NCBI GenBank assembly: GCA_039519185.1
Contig: CM076851.1
Span: 28,396,857-28,460,856 of the forward strand
Length of the DNA: 64,000 bases
Reading direction: 5' to 3'
Origin: Astragalus membranaceus
Taxonomy: Eukaryota > Streptophyta > Magnoliopsida > Fabales > Fabaceae
The first letter of the stretch is position 1, and each line of letters starts with the position of its first letter. The notes below the pieces were generated by a model. It was not told where the DNA came from. It saw only the letters and a program-made list of their open reading frames with translations, and did not search any database. Shown piece by piece: positions 44,796 to 55,783 of this stretch. The position numbers were made by a program, and so were the translations under genes.

Positions 44796-45137
44796 GGCTC
44801 TGTTTGGCAAAACTAAACCGCTAGCTTATAGCTGATAAGCTCATAGTGTTTTTTGAAACGCTACTTGAAGTAGCATTTGAGCTTATAGCTTATAGTGTTT
44901 CATCTTTTCTCCGACTTTTACCCTTATTATTTTAATTAAATTCCTCATTTATCCACCATTAAATGAATCTTCTTCTCTTTCAATTTCAAACATTAATTAC
45001 AATTGTCCATTTATGTCATTTTATATTTATAAGCTAGTTCAACCGCTAATTTTACCAAACACTTAAAATTCAATACGCTAGCTTATCCGCTATAAGCTAG
45101 TTTTTCTGCTATCCACTACTTTTTGCCAAACAAAGCC
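44796..45137 (-). mobile_element. MITE, inverted copy next to 44472-44792
   Basis: It starts GGCTCTGTTTGGCAAAA and ends TTTTTGCCAAACAAAGCC, giving good terminal inverted repeats over 342 bp. The body is the reverse complement of its neighbour, so the pair forms a head-to-head inverted repeat of about 660 bp. Confidence 0.8.
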
Positions 45138-45440
45138 ATACAATGAGTTGATCCGCTGTAAGCTGCCATGCCAAACAGAGCCAAAGAAGAGATAGATGCA
45201 ATGGAACAACTCATACATAGTATAAAGCCAATCGTGCTTAGGAATGTATGCAAGATAATTCGCAACTACATTGTATGCATATTGTTGACTCTCTGTCATA
45301 TGATATAAGTTGCTTAATTTTAGAACCAAAACTACAAGGATTTGATTGTAAATTCTGTTGATCAATGTATTAGGATTCATTTTGTAAGCTAATTCTCTCA
45401 CTCCTGGTGCTAATTGCAATGGAAGACCTTCAAGTTGTCA
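45138..45440 (-). other. Unrecognised open frame
   Basis: The minus strand is open for about 100 codons (MQLAPGVRELAYKMNPNTLI..., ending beyond the MITE edge at 45090). The composition (Tyr, Leu and Asn rich) looks protein-like, but no family was recognised and it runs into the MITE. It could be an orphan exon fragment or chance. Confidence 0.3.
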
Positions 45441-45479
45441 TAGCATCAACTAGCGAACCAGACATTTGCCTAGTGGTGC

Positions 45480-48010
45480 AATAGGAAGCTGAAGGAGAAC
45501 TTTCTGTCACTTTTCGCGTCACGACCAGGAGGTGTCGCATCGTGACGCAGCAGAAGTATTTCGCAGGATTTGTTTCTGGAAGATTTCGCGTCGCGACGGG
45601 TGCGGGTCGCGTCGCGATGGTGCGTAAAAATTAGGGTTTTTAAGGATTTTTCAGCGAAATTTCGAGGGACGGATCCATTGGAGCGCAGACAAGGTTTAGA
45701 GCAGCTGAGAGAGGCGAATTTGGAGGCTTCCAGGAACTTAGGAACAAGGGTTTGAAGGTTCTCATGACTTCCTTCACTTGTATTGTCTCTTTTATCTTAG
45801 TTTGTACTTCTCTGATCATGTGTAACTAAATTTCTCAGATTAGGGAGAGATGATTCTCCCCGAACCTATCTATTGAACACTTTGCTATGGTTAATTCGGT
45901 TGTTTGTTTGATTTATCATATGTCTAGACCTCTATGTTTAATGCTTTATGGTGTGTAGAAAACATGTGCAAGTATACACAGTCCATAACAAGTAATACAG
46001 TGTTTAGAACAGGTTGAACCCACTGGGATTGATGAACTCTTTCAAAAGTCAATATTATGTAATTTAGAGAAAAGTAACCAATTTAACAAGATAGTTGATA
46101 TTGGTGAGTATGACAAGTAAGTTAGAATAAAGCAAGGTGTAAGTAGTTGTAATGCAATAGAGAAAAGCTAGTTGGAATGTCTTCCCCAAGTAATTTACTT
46201 ATAAGTGTTTAATGCAGTTATGATGTAGTTGCACTGAATGCTGTTGCATTAGTTGTGTGCCTTTCAGTCACTTTTCTTCAGAGTTTCATTACAAGCTTCC
46301 TATGTCTAGGCTTGCTAAATAAGTTCACTCTTGTCTTTTAAAGTACCCACAGTATCACCCTATGGACTATACTATCCTATGTCTAGGACTTAGTATGGTT
46401 TTCACAAAGTTTCCTTTATGTAAAACACTCACCCATATTAGTTATTGAGTTCTTAATTGTAAACCATGTCTGCTTTTACAAATCTACCTATTCTAAGTGA
46501 TCAATCTCAAAATAAGTGTTGAAAGTATTATCAAGCAAGAACTAAAGTGCACACATCATATACTTGTATTAAACTTACTTAAAAGCTCATTAAATGGTTA
46601 GAACATTCCAACTAAGAGAGGTTTAGCTCAACATAGACATTGCAAGGCAAATATAAACAGAATAGAACATGTTTATATAATTGAAATCACAAAAGAGAAA
46701 CAACAAGATAGAGTTTACACAAGTTGTAGCTCTTAGCATGAATCCTCCTAGCAATGTAGTTGCATTAGCTCCTTAGCACTTTGATAAAGCTATGAAATCG
46801 AGGTAAGGAGGATTTGTCACTTCCTTCCTTTCCTTCTTACAAAATAGAAACTAACTATGTATATTGAAATTTTAATCTAACTTATGGATTGTGATCTATT
46901 TTCAAGTGAAGGAGTGAGGTCCTTTTATAGTCTTCAAGAGAGGTGCTTCCTTCCTTCATGTTGAAGTAACTTTGGTGGCTGTATTCATGGTTACTTTATA
47001 GCAGTTGATTCCCATGTGAAGTCTTCAATCAAGTGTATAGGGAGGTCAAATGAGATAAGAACATGTGTCCCTATGTTGATGACTCTTCAAAGCTATGTGG
47101 GAATTGTAGGCGCTGAAGTATGAGGTGTTCTTGCTTTAGGAGACCAAGTATGAGGTCATCAAGTGCAAGTGGATGTGCAAGTGGATGGCTCCAACCTTCG
47201 GGCAATACAGTTGCAGTGCAGTAGCATTGTGCTAAACCAGTGCAGTTATAAGTGCAGGATCAATGCAGGAGCATTTGATGCAGGAGCATCTAGACTGCAC
47301 TGAACAAACTTATCAAACATACCACAATATATCCAAAATGGCCTATAATCAACTATAACCATGTCAAACACTCAAGTTATCATATATTACATAAAATACT
47401 ATATAAACTCTTTATCTTTGCTTGAAAGAGAGCAATTTACTAAGTTTAAACATATGAATAACTCTATATAAAATAGAGTTATCACTTTATTACTACATAT
47501 GATAGTGTTAATGATTTAGGGTTTATGATCACCATAGGAATATGGGTTTGTAGGCTTGAAATTGGGGATCTAGATCACATACTTGTTGTCATAGGAATAT
47601 GGAACCATAGGTGTGTGAATTCTCTAGTTCTAGGGCTTAATGCGTTACCTATTGGCATGAATCACCTAAGGAATTAGGGTATCTCAATTAGGTAAAAGGG
47701 GTTTTGAGGCAAGGAATTGTCCTTAACTTATATTAGTGAACTGAATCTGGTAAATTGAATAAACAACTTGAAATTAACCGAAGGTTCATGTGATAGGTGA
47801 GGGGAGAGGATTCAATCCTTAATCGCTTTTCTTACTTTGTTAAACAGACACTTTATTTCACGGTTACTATAATTTCAACTTAATTCAAGTTTCACATCTA
47901 AGAGTTAATAACTTAGCCATTGTTAACAACACGCAATCCTTGTGGATACGACCGATCTTACCGTTTTTACTATTACTTGCAACGTTTCAGTACACTTGCT
48001 GAAATATTAA
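45480..48010 (+). mobile_element. Probable gypsy-type LTR, split by a 1.5-kb insertion
   Basis: Several features recall LTRs of large plant gypsy elements: TCGCGTCGCGACGG motifs near 45585, GATTCTCCCCGAACC at 45851, and the end block CAATCCTTGTGGATACGACC...GTACACTTGCTGAAA at about 47935-48003. The sequence is interrupted at 45950-47484. No primer site, purine tract or coding region was identified and the boundaries are approximate. Confidence 0.4.
45950..47484. mobile_element. Unclassified 1.5-kb insertion
   Basis: It starts GGTGTGTAGAAAACATG and ends GAGTTATCA, between direct repeats CTTTAT at 45944-45949 and 47485-47490. Just before the right end is a hairpin (AACTCTAT/ATAGAGTT). There are no terminal inverted repeats, coding region or clear LTR. 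The type is not resolved. Confidence 0.4.
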
Positions 48011-48637
48011 CACATATGCATAAGGATCCATAACTAACTCTACATAGCTTACATCATATGGCAGGCTTATTTTTAACATCATATCTCTATAATTTGGTAA
48101 AAAAAAAAAACATCATATCTATAAGAAGCAACATGTCAAACTGTTAGTCTTTAAATTTTAGAAGTAGCATCATAGCATGACCTACTTAAACATAGGATTT
48201 TTATTACTAGTAATAGAGTTTAATTAGTATACACTGATGCTGTAATATTTTTACATCATCAAGCAATTAAAAACTATGATTTGAGTAACTTCTAAGGTAG
48301 TTGAGATAAAAAGTCAAAATATTTTTTATAACGTATCATTTCATGATTGATTGGCGTTGTATAAAATCATGTATCCTGCAAGTTGGCTTGGATCCAAGGT
48401 CATTCTAGCAACATTTTATATGTTTCTAGTATATCGATATATAAATTAAATCTTTTTTATAGGCAATGTTAGTTGTTAATTGTTAGAAGGGTGAGGGAAA
48501 TGTCAGTCTCCGGGGTTTGAACCCTGAACTTCCTTTGTATACTCCTTCGGTATTCTTTAGCTCGCCAACAGACTTGTGATATATATATATATATATATAT
48601 AAATTAAATCCTTAAAATAATCTTGTTAGGTTGGACC
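48011..48637. other. AT-rich flank of the hAT element
   Basis: No gene. A (TA)n run of about 23 bases lies at 48580-48602. GGGGTTTGAACCCTGAAC near 48515 resembles a degenerate tRNA-derived B-box. The last 8 bases GTTGGACC are the hAT target duplication. Confidence 0.5.
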
Positions 48638-49989
48638 CAATGTTTTAAAACTCGGACCGGTGACCGACTCGGTGAAGGTACCGGGTCACTAAGTCAAGGG
48701 TCGAACCGAGGGGTCGACAGTTGAACTGATGACCATGACCCGGTCATAATTAAAAAATTCTCGAATTTTCAAGGCCTGTAAATTTCATACCTGTAAAACT
48801 TAATTTGGTAAAATTACACATCATGCCTAAAAAGTCAAAACTAATTTCACTACAAATTTTAATCCCACAATGCACGGGAGATCTACGGCGGCGTTTGGGG
48901 GAAACGACTGATGACGGCGTGAACGTGGGCTGACGATGGCGCGTTTGGGGCAAACGGCCACCGTCTATGGTGGTCGAAACTGACGGGTACGGTTCTGATT
49001 ATTCTTTATTTCGTTTTTTCTCTTCTACTCCTAATTTTTATTTTGCTTTGAACTTTTCATCCTATTTCCGTTCGGTTTCAAAACAAATTGTGTTCTATTC
49101 ATGATTTTTTTCAAGAAAACTAGTCTATTCATAATTTAAACACTAATTTGTTCTTATCTTTTATTCTATTTTGTTCGTGAGTTTAAAAAACCCTAAACAC
49201 AAACTGAACCTAAGTTCTAATCTTTTAGAAGAAATTGAACACTAACCCTAATCTTCTTGTTCATACGTTTCTGTTTTATCAATAATTACATGAAAAACTT
49301 TGATCAACCTTATTTCAAAAAGACCCGTATAAATTAAACATACACATATTTTAAGAAAGAATAAAAAAATTAGGATCAACCTTTACTTCAGCTTTTGAAA
49401 CAAACTCCTTTTGCTTACTGCTTCCTGTGAATACTGCTTCTCTGCTGCTGCTTCTTTTCTGTTTTAGAAATATATTTTTTGATGCTTTTGAGATTAGGGT
49501 TTCAGTGTGAAACCCTAAATTTGTTGCTCTGAATTCCTCTCAATGAATTTCTCTGAACTTTCGTATGAATTTTGTCTCAGTTTCTGTGTGTGTTTTTTGT
49601 GTGTTTTTCAGTCACTGTCCCTAATTGTGTGCTACTGTTTGGTATTTATAGGCAGATTGGTGTGATGGAGGTGAGGTGCTGAGGAATCAAAAGGACAGCA
49701 GCTGGCAATAGGTGGCGCAAAAGGACAACATTAAGGACAAAACGAAAGGACAACCATTTGAATGGGCAAAAGACAGTAGCTGGCAATGGAGGAAGGACAA
49801 CATTAAGGAAAAAAAATCCTAGCTAGGGCAGCCAGCAGCAGGTGCGCCCCCTCTCCCTCTTTTTGAATCTTGTATTTTGATTTTTGTACTACTTATCTCT
49901 TTTGCTTGTTTTTTTGTTTATATGTGTGTAAAAAAAACTTGATTATGTAATGGAGAGGGTTTTTGCTCTTCAGCTCCTTCACTTATTTT

Positions 49990-50250
49990 TTTGTATATTT
50001 TTGCACCAATAAAAATAGAGTAAAATAATAATAACTGCAAAATAAACTAAAACGAGCATCAAAACAATCGTTGCACGAGAGTGCCAAAGACACGCGCGTT
50101 TAAAACGATACGTGACACAATGAGAATAAAAACTTTTTGGATTTTTGACTGGTCGGACAAAATTAGGGTGTGACAAATATGCTCAAACACACTCCAATTC
50201 TGTTCACAACCTGAAACACTGCAAGTTTGACTTAAAATACGGATAGTCAA
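49990..50250 (-). pseudogene. hAT transposase, C-terminal dimerisation domain
   Basis: The minus strand from 50250 reads TIRILSQTCSVSGCEQNWSV then FEHICHTLI..., the hallmark hAT C-terminal dimerisation block (AIRILSQTCSSSGCERNWS in typical members). It joins in frame with the part at 58113-58190 (WWDMYGAGALNLQIL) if the retroelement and one GTCAA copy are removed. The domain decays after the first 20 or so residues. Confidence 0.75.
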
Positions 50251-52884
50251 TGTAACAGCCCAAAATAATTGATTAATTTATTTGATTAATTATTTAGGAT
50301 TTATGTGGTAGAAATAATAGAAATAATTATTTATTAGTATATGTGGACCTAATTATTAGTGTTAGTATTAGTAAATTAGAAGTGTTAAGTGGAGGCCCAT
50401 GATTAGGTCACATAAGATAAGAAAAAGCCCATGAGGTTAAGTGAGTTTATAAAAGGGCGGCTAAAGTACTCCGGGGGTCCCTTATCTTTATTTAAAGTAA
50501 CGAATTAGTCCTTTATGTTTTTTTGTCCCAAATAAGTCCTTTATCTTTCAAATTTTTGACACATAAATCCTTTTCCGTTAACAGTGCTGATTTATGTGTC
50601 AAAAAAAAGGATTTATGTGTTAAAAATTTGAAACATAAAGGACTGATTTGGGACAGAAAAGGATTTATATGTCAAAAATTTAAAACATAAAGGACTGATT
50701 TGGGACAAAAAAAAGATAAAGGACCAAATCGTTACTTTAAATAAAGATAAGGAACCCCGAGAGTACTTTAGCCTAAAAGGGCTAGGTTAGGGTTTTGTTG
50801 TCATGAGAAGGAAAAAGAAAAATAAGGATTAGAGAAGTGAGAAGAGGAGAGGGAAGGCGTGATCCACAAGCTAGAAGAGAGAGAGAGAGAGAGGCGTGAT
50901 CTACAACCAAGGAGAGAGAGAGAAGGAAAGCTAGGGTTTCACACATCTCCTAATCTAAGGTTTCGTTTTCTCCAAGCTAAGGTAAGGGAGGGATTTAATT
51001 CAATATAAGGGTTTATGAGGGATCTACATGTGGGGTTTTAGGGTGTCCTGATTACCATATTGTTGTCTTGAAAAATCGCATGCCCTATGATTGTGTGCCT
51101 TGTTGAGTAATTTGATGTATGCTTGATTTCCTCACATTCCTATGCCTAAATGATATGTTGTTATGCTCATAGTAATAATTGTTGCCATATGATGATTTGT
51201 TGTTGAGAATTTATGATTAACATGTTTGATGATGATTTGGATGTGATTGTTGGTGTTTGTTGTTGTGTGTTGTTGATTTTAAACAAAATTTCTGGTTGTA
51301 GGGCGCATTCTGCGTGTATTCTGGAAACAATCTACCTGTCCGTAAATTATGTGGTTTACCTTTTTAGAAACTAGACTTAATGCTTGTTAATTTGGCGCTA
51401 GTTTGATTGCATTTGGAGTTGTATAGCTCGAGTTAAAGGTGTTGCAAGTTAGGTTAAAATTCTGGAAACGATCTGAGTATAGGTTCGGTTATACAGTAAC
51501 TGGGAACAATATAGTTGTCTAAAAATTATGTGGTTTGTTTTTCTGGAAACTAGACACAATTTTCTACAAATTAGGCACTGAGTTTACTCAATTTGGATAA
51601 GTATAATGGGAGAATTCTTGGTTGCAAATTGGGTCAAAAATCTGGGACGGTTTGGGATATAGGTTCAGTTTTTGTCTAATTGTGAATGCCCTGATCCTCC
51701 AAATTTCGTGGGGTTTGTTTTGTTGGAAAGTAGACTTAATTTCCTACTGAATAGGCACTGATTTCGCTAAATTTCGTTGAGAATTGAGGGAGGAGATTTG
51801 ATTTCAAAATGACTAATAATTCTGTCCGAATTTTGTGGGGTTTGTTGCTCCGAATTTTGTGGGGTTTGTTGCTCCAATTAAGTTGTCAATTATTAATTGT
51901 TAATTTGCTAAATTAGTTGGTTGATAATTGTTGGTTGTTGGGCATCCGTGTGGCTGCCCGGTAGGTGCTGTCCTAGGTGTTGTCAATTAAAATGATGTTG
52001 AGTATGTGATTAAGCCAAATTGTTGTGATGTTGCAAATTGTGGTGATGTGGCCAAAGCGCTATAAATTGTTAAGTTGTAATTGTTGACGACGATGTTTAT
52101 ATGACGACGACGAGTTGCCTCTATTTATGGACAGGTGATGTGATGTAGGCCTATGGCCAGTGACGTTGATGTGTGATTGTTTGACTGTTGTGCATACATC
52201 ATTGGGTCGCATGCATACCATGAACATTAGGCCTTGTGCCAGCGACGAGAAAATTAGGCCTTTGGCCAGCGACGATATTTTAGGCCCTTGTGCCAGTGAC
52301 GGAAATTAGGCCTTTGGCCAGTGACGTAGGTTGGTACCACATGCATGTGCATTGCTAGAGTCTCATATCGCATTCATATTGCACGACTGATTGAATGAAG
52401 TTGTTTGGCCATTGTGATGTGTTGTTGTGAAAGTGACGTGTTAATGTATACTTAGCTGTTATTAACTGTTAAGAGTGATGTTGCTTGCTGTGATTAATTG
52501 ATGTCTTGAGCTTCGTATGTGGTCTTTCATACACTTCTTATATTGTATGGAATCTCACCCCTTTTTGTGGTTGTTACTTTATAGGTGAGCCCGAGTGAAG
52601 ATTGTAGTCTTCCTTTTGCCTGGTGTCGTTTGCTCTGATAGGTAGCACTTGGGGAAGGGTCGATTACTGTTTTTAATTAAATTTCGGTTGATGTTGAATC
52701 TTTTAGTAATTGGTGCACTTTGCACTTTGTCGGTTGTTGATGTTTTTAACGATGTTGAATAGTTCCGCTGCATGTTTTGAGAAAACTACGAGGTTTTGTT
52801 TTACGTTGAAAAATGCGACACTCTTTTGGCGCGAAAAACTCTGATAAATTATGAATAAACGATGGGTGAAAAAAAGGTGTTACA
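50251..52884 (+). repeat. LTR1 of the triple-LTR element
   Basis: The length is 2634 bp, or about 2310 bp without the inserted MITE and its target duplication. It holds the tandem motif TTAGGCCTTTGGCCAGCGACG at 52225-52330. Other open frames in it are chance. Confidence 0.95.
50459..50773. mobile_element. Mutator-like MITE inside LTR1
   Basis: Ends GGCTAAAGTACTCCGGGGG and its complement. The 9-bp target duplication TAAAAGGGC is at 50450-50458 and 50774-50782. LTR2 and LTR3 carry the uninterrupted TTTATAAAAGGGCTAGG. It is related to the 453-bp MITE at 13475 but has a shortened, rearranged middle. Confidence 0.95.
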
Positions 52885-53178
52885 TTAGTGGTATCAGAGC
52901 AATGGTTAGTCCGGCCAAGTTGTCGAGTCGTTGTGTCGTGTGACGGTTAAGTGTTGTCTTTTAGTTCTAACCATTGTTTGTGTTGTAGTGATGCTCCTGC
53001 AGGTAAAAGTAAACCGAAAAAACCGCTGATGGTAAGATAACTAGTGGGGGAGATGCTCCTACTGGTATTGTGTGCTTTATTGTGTTTCTGTGTGAACTTG
53101 TATGTAGTTTGTTAGTGGAAGAATGTTAGCTTAGGCGGGTAAATTTTGAGGACGAAATTCTTTTAAGTGGGGGAGAGT
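52885..53178 (+). other. Internal segment 1 of the triple-LTR element
   Basis: The 294 bp run from the primer site TGGTATCAGAGCAATGG (from 52889) to the purine tract before 53179. GATGCTCCTGCAGG and GATGCTCCTACTGG suggest a small internal repeat. No frame over 60 codons. Confidence 0.95.
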
Positions 53179-55489
53179 TGTAACAGCCCAAAATAATTGA
53201 TTCATTTATTTGATTAACTATTTAGGATTTATGTGGTAGAAATAATAGAAATAATTATTTATTAGTATATGTGGACCTAATTATTAGTGTTAGTATTAGT
53301 AAATTAGAAGTGTTAAGTGGAGGCCCATGATTAGGTCACATAAGATAAGAAAAAGCCCATGAGGTTAAGTGAGTTTATAAAAGGGCTAGGTTAGGGTTTT
53401 GTTGTCATGAGAAGGAAAAAGAAAAATAAGGATTAGAGAAGTGAGAAGAGGAGAGGGAAGGCGTGATCCACAAGCTAGAAGAGAGAGAGGCGTGATCTAC
53501 AACCAAGGAGAGAGAGTGAAGGAAAGCTAGGGTTTCACACATCTCCTAATCTAAGGTTTCGTTTTCTCCAAGCTAAGGTAAGGGAGGGATTTAATTCAAT
53601 ATAAGGGTTTATGAGGGATCTACATGTGGGGTTTTAGGGTGTCCTGATCACCATATTGTTGTCTTGAAAAATCGCATGCCCTATGATTGTGTGCCTTGTT
53701 GAGTAATTTGATGTATGCTTGATTTCCTCACATTCCTATGCCTAAATGATATGTTGTTATGCTCATAGTAATAATTGTTGCCATATGATGATTTGTTGTT
53801 GAGAATTTATGATTAACATGTTTGATGATGATTTGGATGTGATTGTTGGTGTTTGGTGTTGTGTGTTGTTGATTTTAAACAAAATTTCTGGTTGTAGGGC
53901 GCATAGGGCGCATTCTGCGTGTATTCTGGAAACAATCTAGCAGTCTGTAAATTATGTGGTTTACCTTTTTAGAAACTAGACTTAATGCTTGTTAATTTGG
54001 CGCTAGTTTGATTGCATTTGGAGTTGTATAGCTCGAGTTAAAGGTGTTGCAAGTTAGGTTAAAATTCTGGAAACGATCTGAGTATAGGTTCGGTTATACA
54101 GTAACTGGGAACAATATAGTTGTCTAAAAATTATGTGGTTTGTTTTTCTGGAAACTAGACACAATTTTCTACAAATTAGGCACTGAGTTTACTCAATTTG
54201 GATAAGTATAATGGGAGAATTCTTGGTTGCAAATTGGGTCAAAAATCTGGGACGGTTTGGGATATAGGTTCAGTTTTTGTCTAATTGTGAATGCCCTGAT
54301 CCTCCAAATTTCGTGGGGTTTGTTTTGTTGGAAAGTAGACTTAATTTCCTACTGAATAGGCACTGATTTCGCTAAATTTCGTTGAGAATTGAGGGAGGAG
54401 ATTTGATTTCAAAATGACTAATAATTCTGTCCGAATTTTGTGGGGTTTGTTGCTCCGAATTTTGTGGGGTTTGTTGCTCCAATTAAGTTGTCAATTATTA
54501 ATTTTTAATTTGCTAAATTAGTTGGTTGATAATTGTTGGTTGTTGGGCATCCGTGTGGCTGCCCGGTAGGTGCTGTCCTAGGTGTTGTCAATTAAAATGA
54601 TGTTGAGTATGTGATTAAGCCAAATTGTTGTGATGTTGCAAATTGTGGTGATGTGGCCAAAGCGCTATAAATTGTTAAGTTGTAATTGTTGACGACGATG
54701 TTTATATGACGACGACGAGTTGCCTCTATTTATGGACAGGTGATGTGATGTAGGCCTATGGCCAGTGACGTTGATGTGTGATTGTTTGACTGTTGTGCAT
54801 ACATCATTGGGTCGCATGCATACCATGAACATTAGGCCTTGTGCCAGCGACGAGAAAATTAGGCCTTTGGCCAGCGACGATATTTTAGGCCCTTGTGCCA
54901 GTGACGGAAATTAGGCCTTTGGCCAGTGACGTAGGTTGGTACCACATGCATGTGCATTGCTAGAGTCTCATATCGCATTCATATTGCACGACTGATTGAA
55001 TGAAGTTGTTTGGCCATTGTGATGTGTTGTTGTGAAAGTGACGTGTTAATGTATACTTAGCTGTTATTAACTGTTAAGAGTGATGTTGCTTGCTGTGATT
55101 AATTGATGTCTTGAGCTTCGTATGTGGTCTTTCATACACTTCTTATATTGTATGGAATCTCACCCCTTTTTGTGGTTGTTACTTTATAGGTGAGCCCGAG
55201 TGAAGATTGTAGTCTTCCTTTTGCCTGGTGTCGTTTGCTCTGATAGGTAGCACTTGGGGAAGGGTCGATTACTGTTTTTAATTAAATTTCGGTTGATGTT
55301 GAATCTTTTAGTAATTGGTGCACTTTGCACTTTGTCGGTTGTTGATGTTTTTAACGATGTTGAATAGTTCCGCTGCATGTTTTGAGAAAACTACGAGGTT
55401 TTGTTTTACGTTGAAAAATGCGACACTCTTTTGGCGCGAAAAACTCTGATAAATTATGAATAAACGATGGGTGAAAAAAAGGTGTTACA
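53179..55489 (+). repeat. LTR2 of the triple-LTR element
   Basis: This 2311-bp LTR differs from LTR1 and LTR3 by few substitutions and small indels, for example an extra TAGGGCGCA repeat shared with LTR3. It holds the empty site for the LTR1 MITE near 53375-53385. Confidence 0.95.
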
Positions 55490-55783
55490 TTAGTGGTATC
55501 AGAGCAATGGTTAGTCCGGCCAAGTTGTCGAGTCGTTGTGTCGTGTGACGGTTAAGTGTTGTCTTTTAGTTCTAACCATTGTTTGTGTTGTAGTGATGCT
55601 CCTGCAGGTAAAAGTAAACCGAAAAAACCGCTGATGGTAAGATAACTAGTGGGGGAGATGCTCCTACTGGTATTGTGTGCTTTATTGTGTTTCTGTGTGA
55701 ACTTGTATGTAGTTTGTTAGTGGAAGAATGTTAGCTTAGGCGGGTAAATTTTGAGGACGAAATTCTTTTAAGTGGGGGAGAGT
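55490..55783 (+). other. Internal segment 2 of the triple-LTR element
   Basis: This segment is 294 bp and essentially identical to 52885-53178, with the same primer site and purine tract. Confidence 0.95.

Noticed and set aside
45950..47484. Helitron interpretation of the 1.5-kb insertion
   Set aside because: A hairpin lies near the right end, but the element does not start TC or end CTRR and is not inserted between A and T.
52579..52773. 64-codon minus-strand frame found three times (also 55184 and 57807)
   Set aside because: It recurs only because it lies in each LTR of the triple-LTR element. It has no known domain, and LTRs of this kind are not expected to code.
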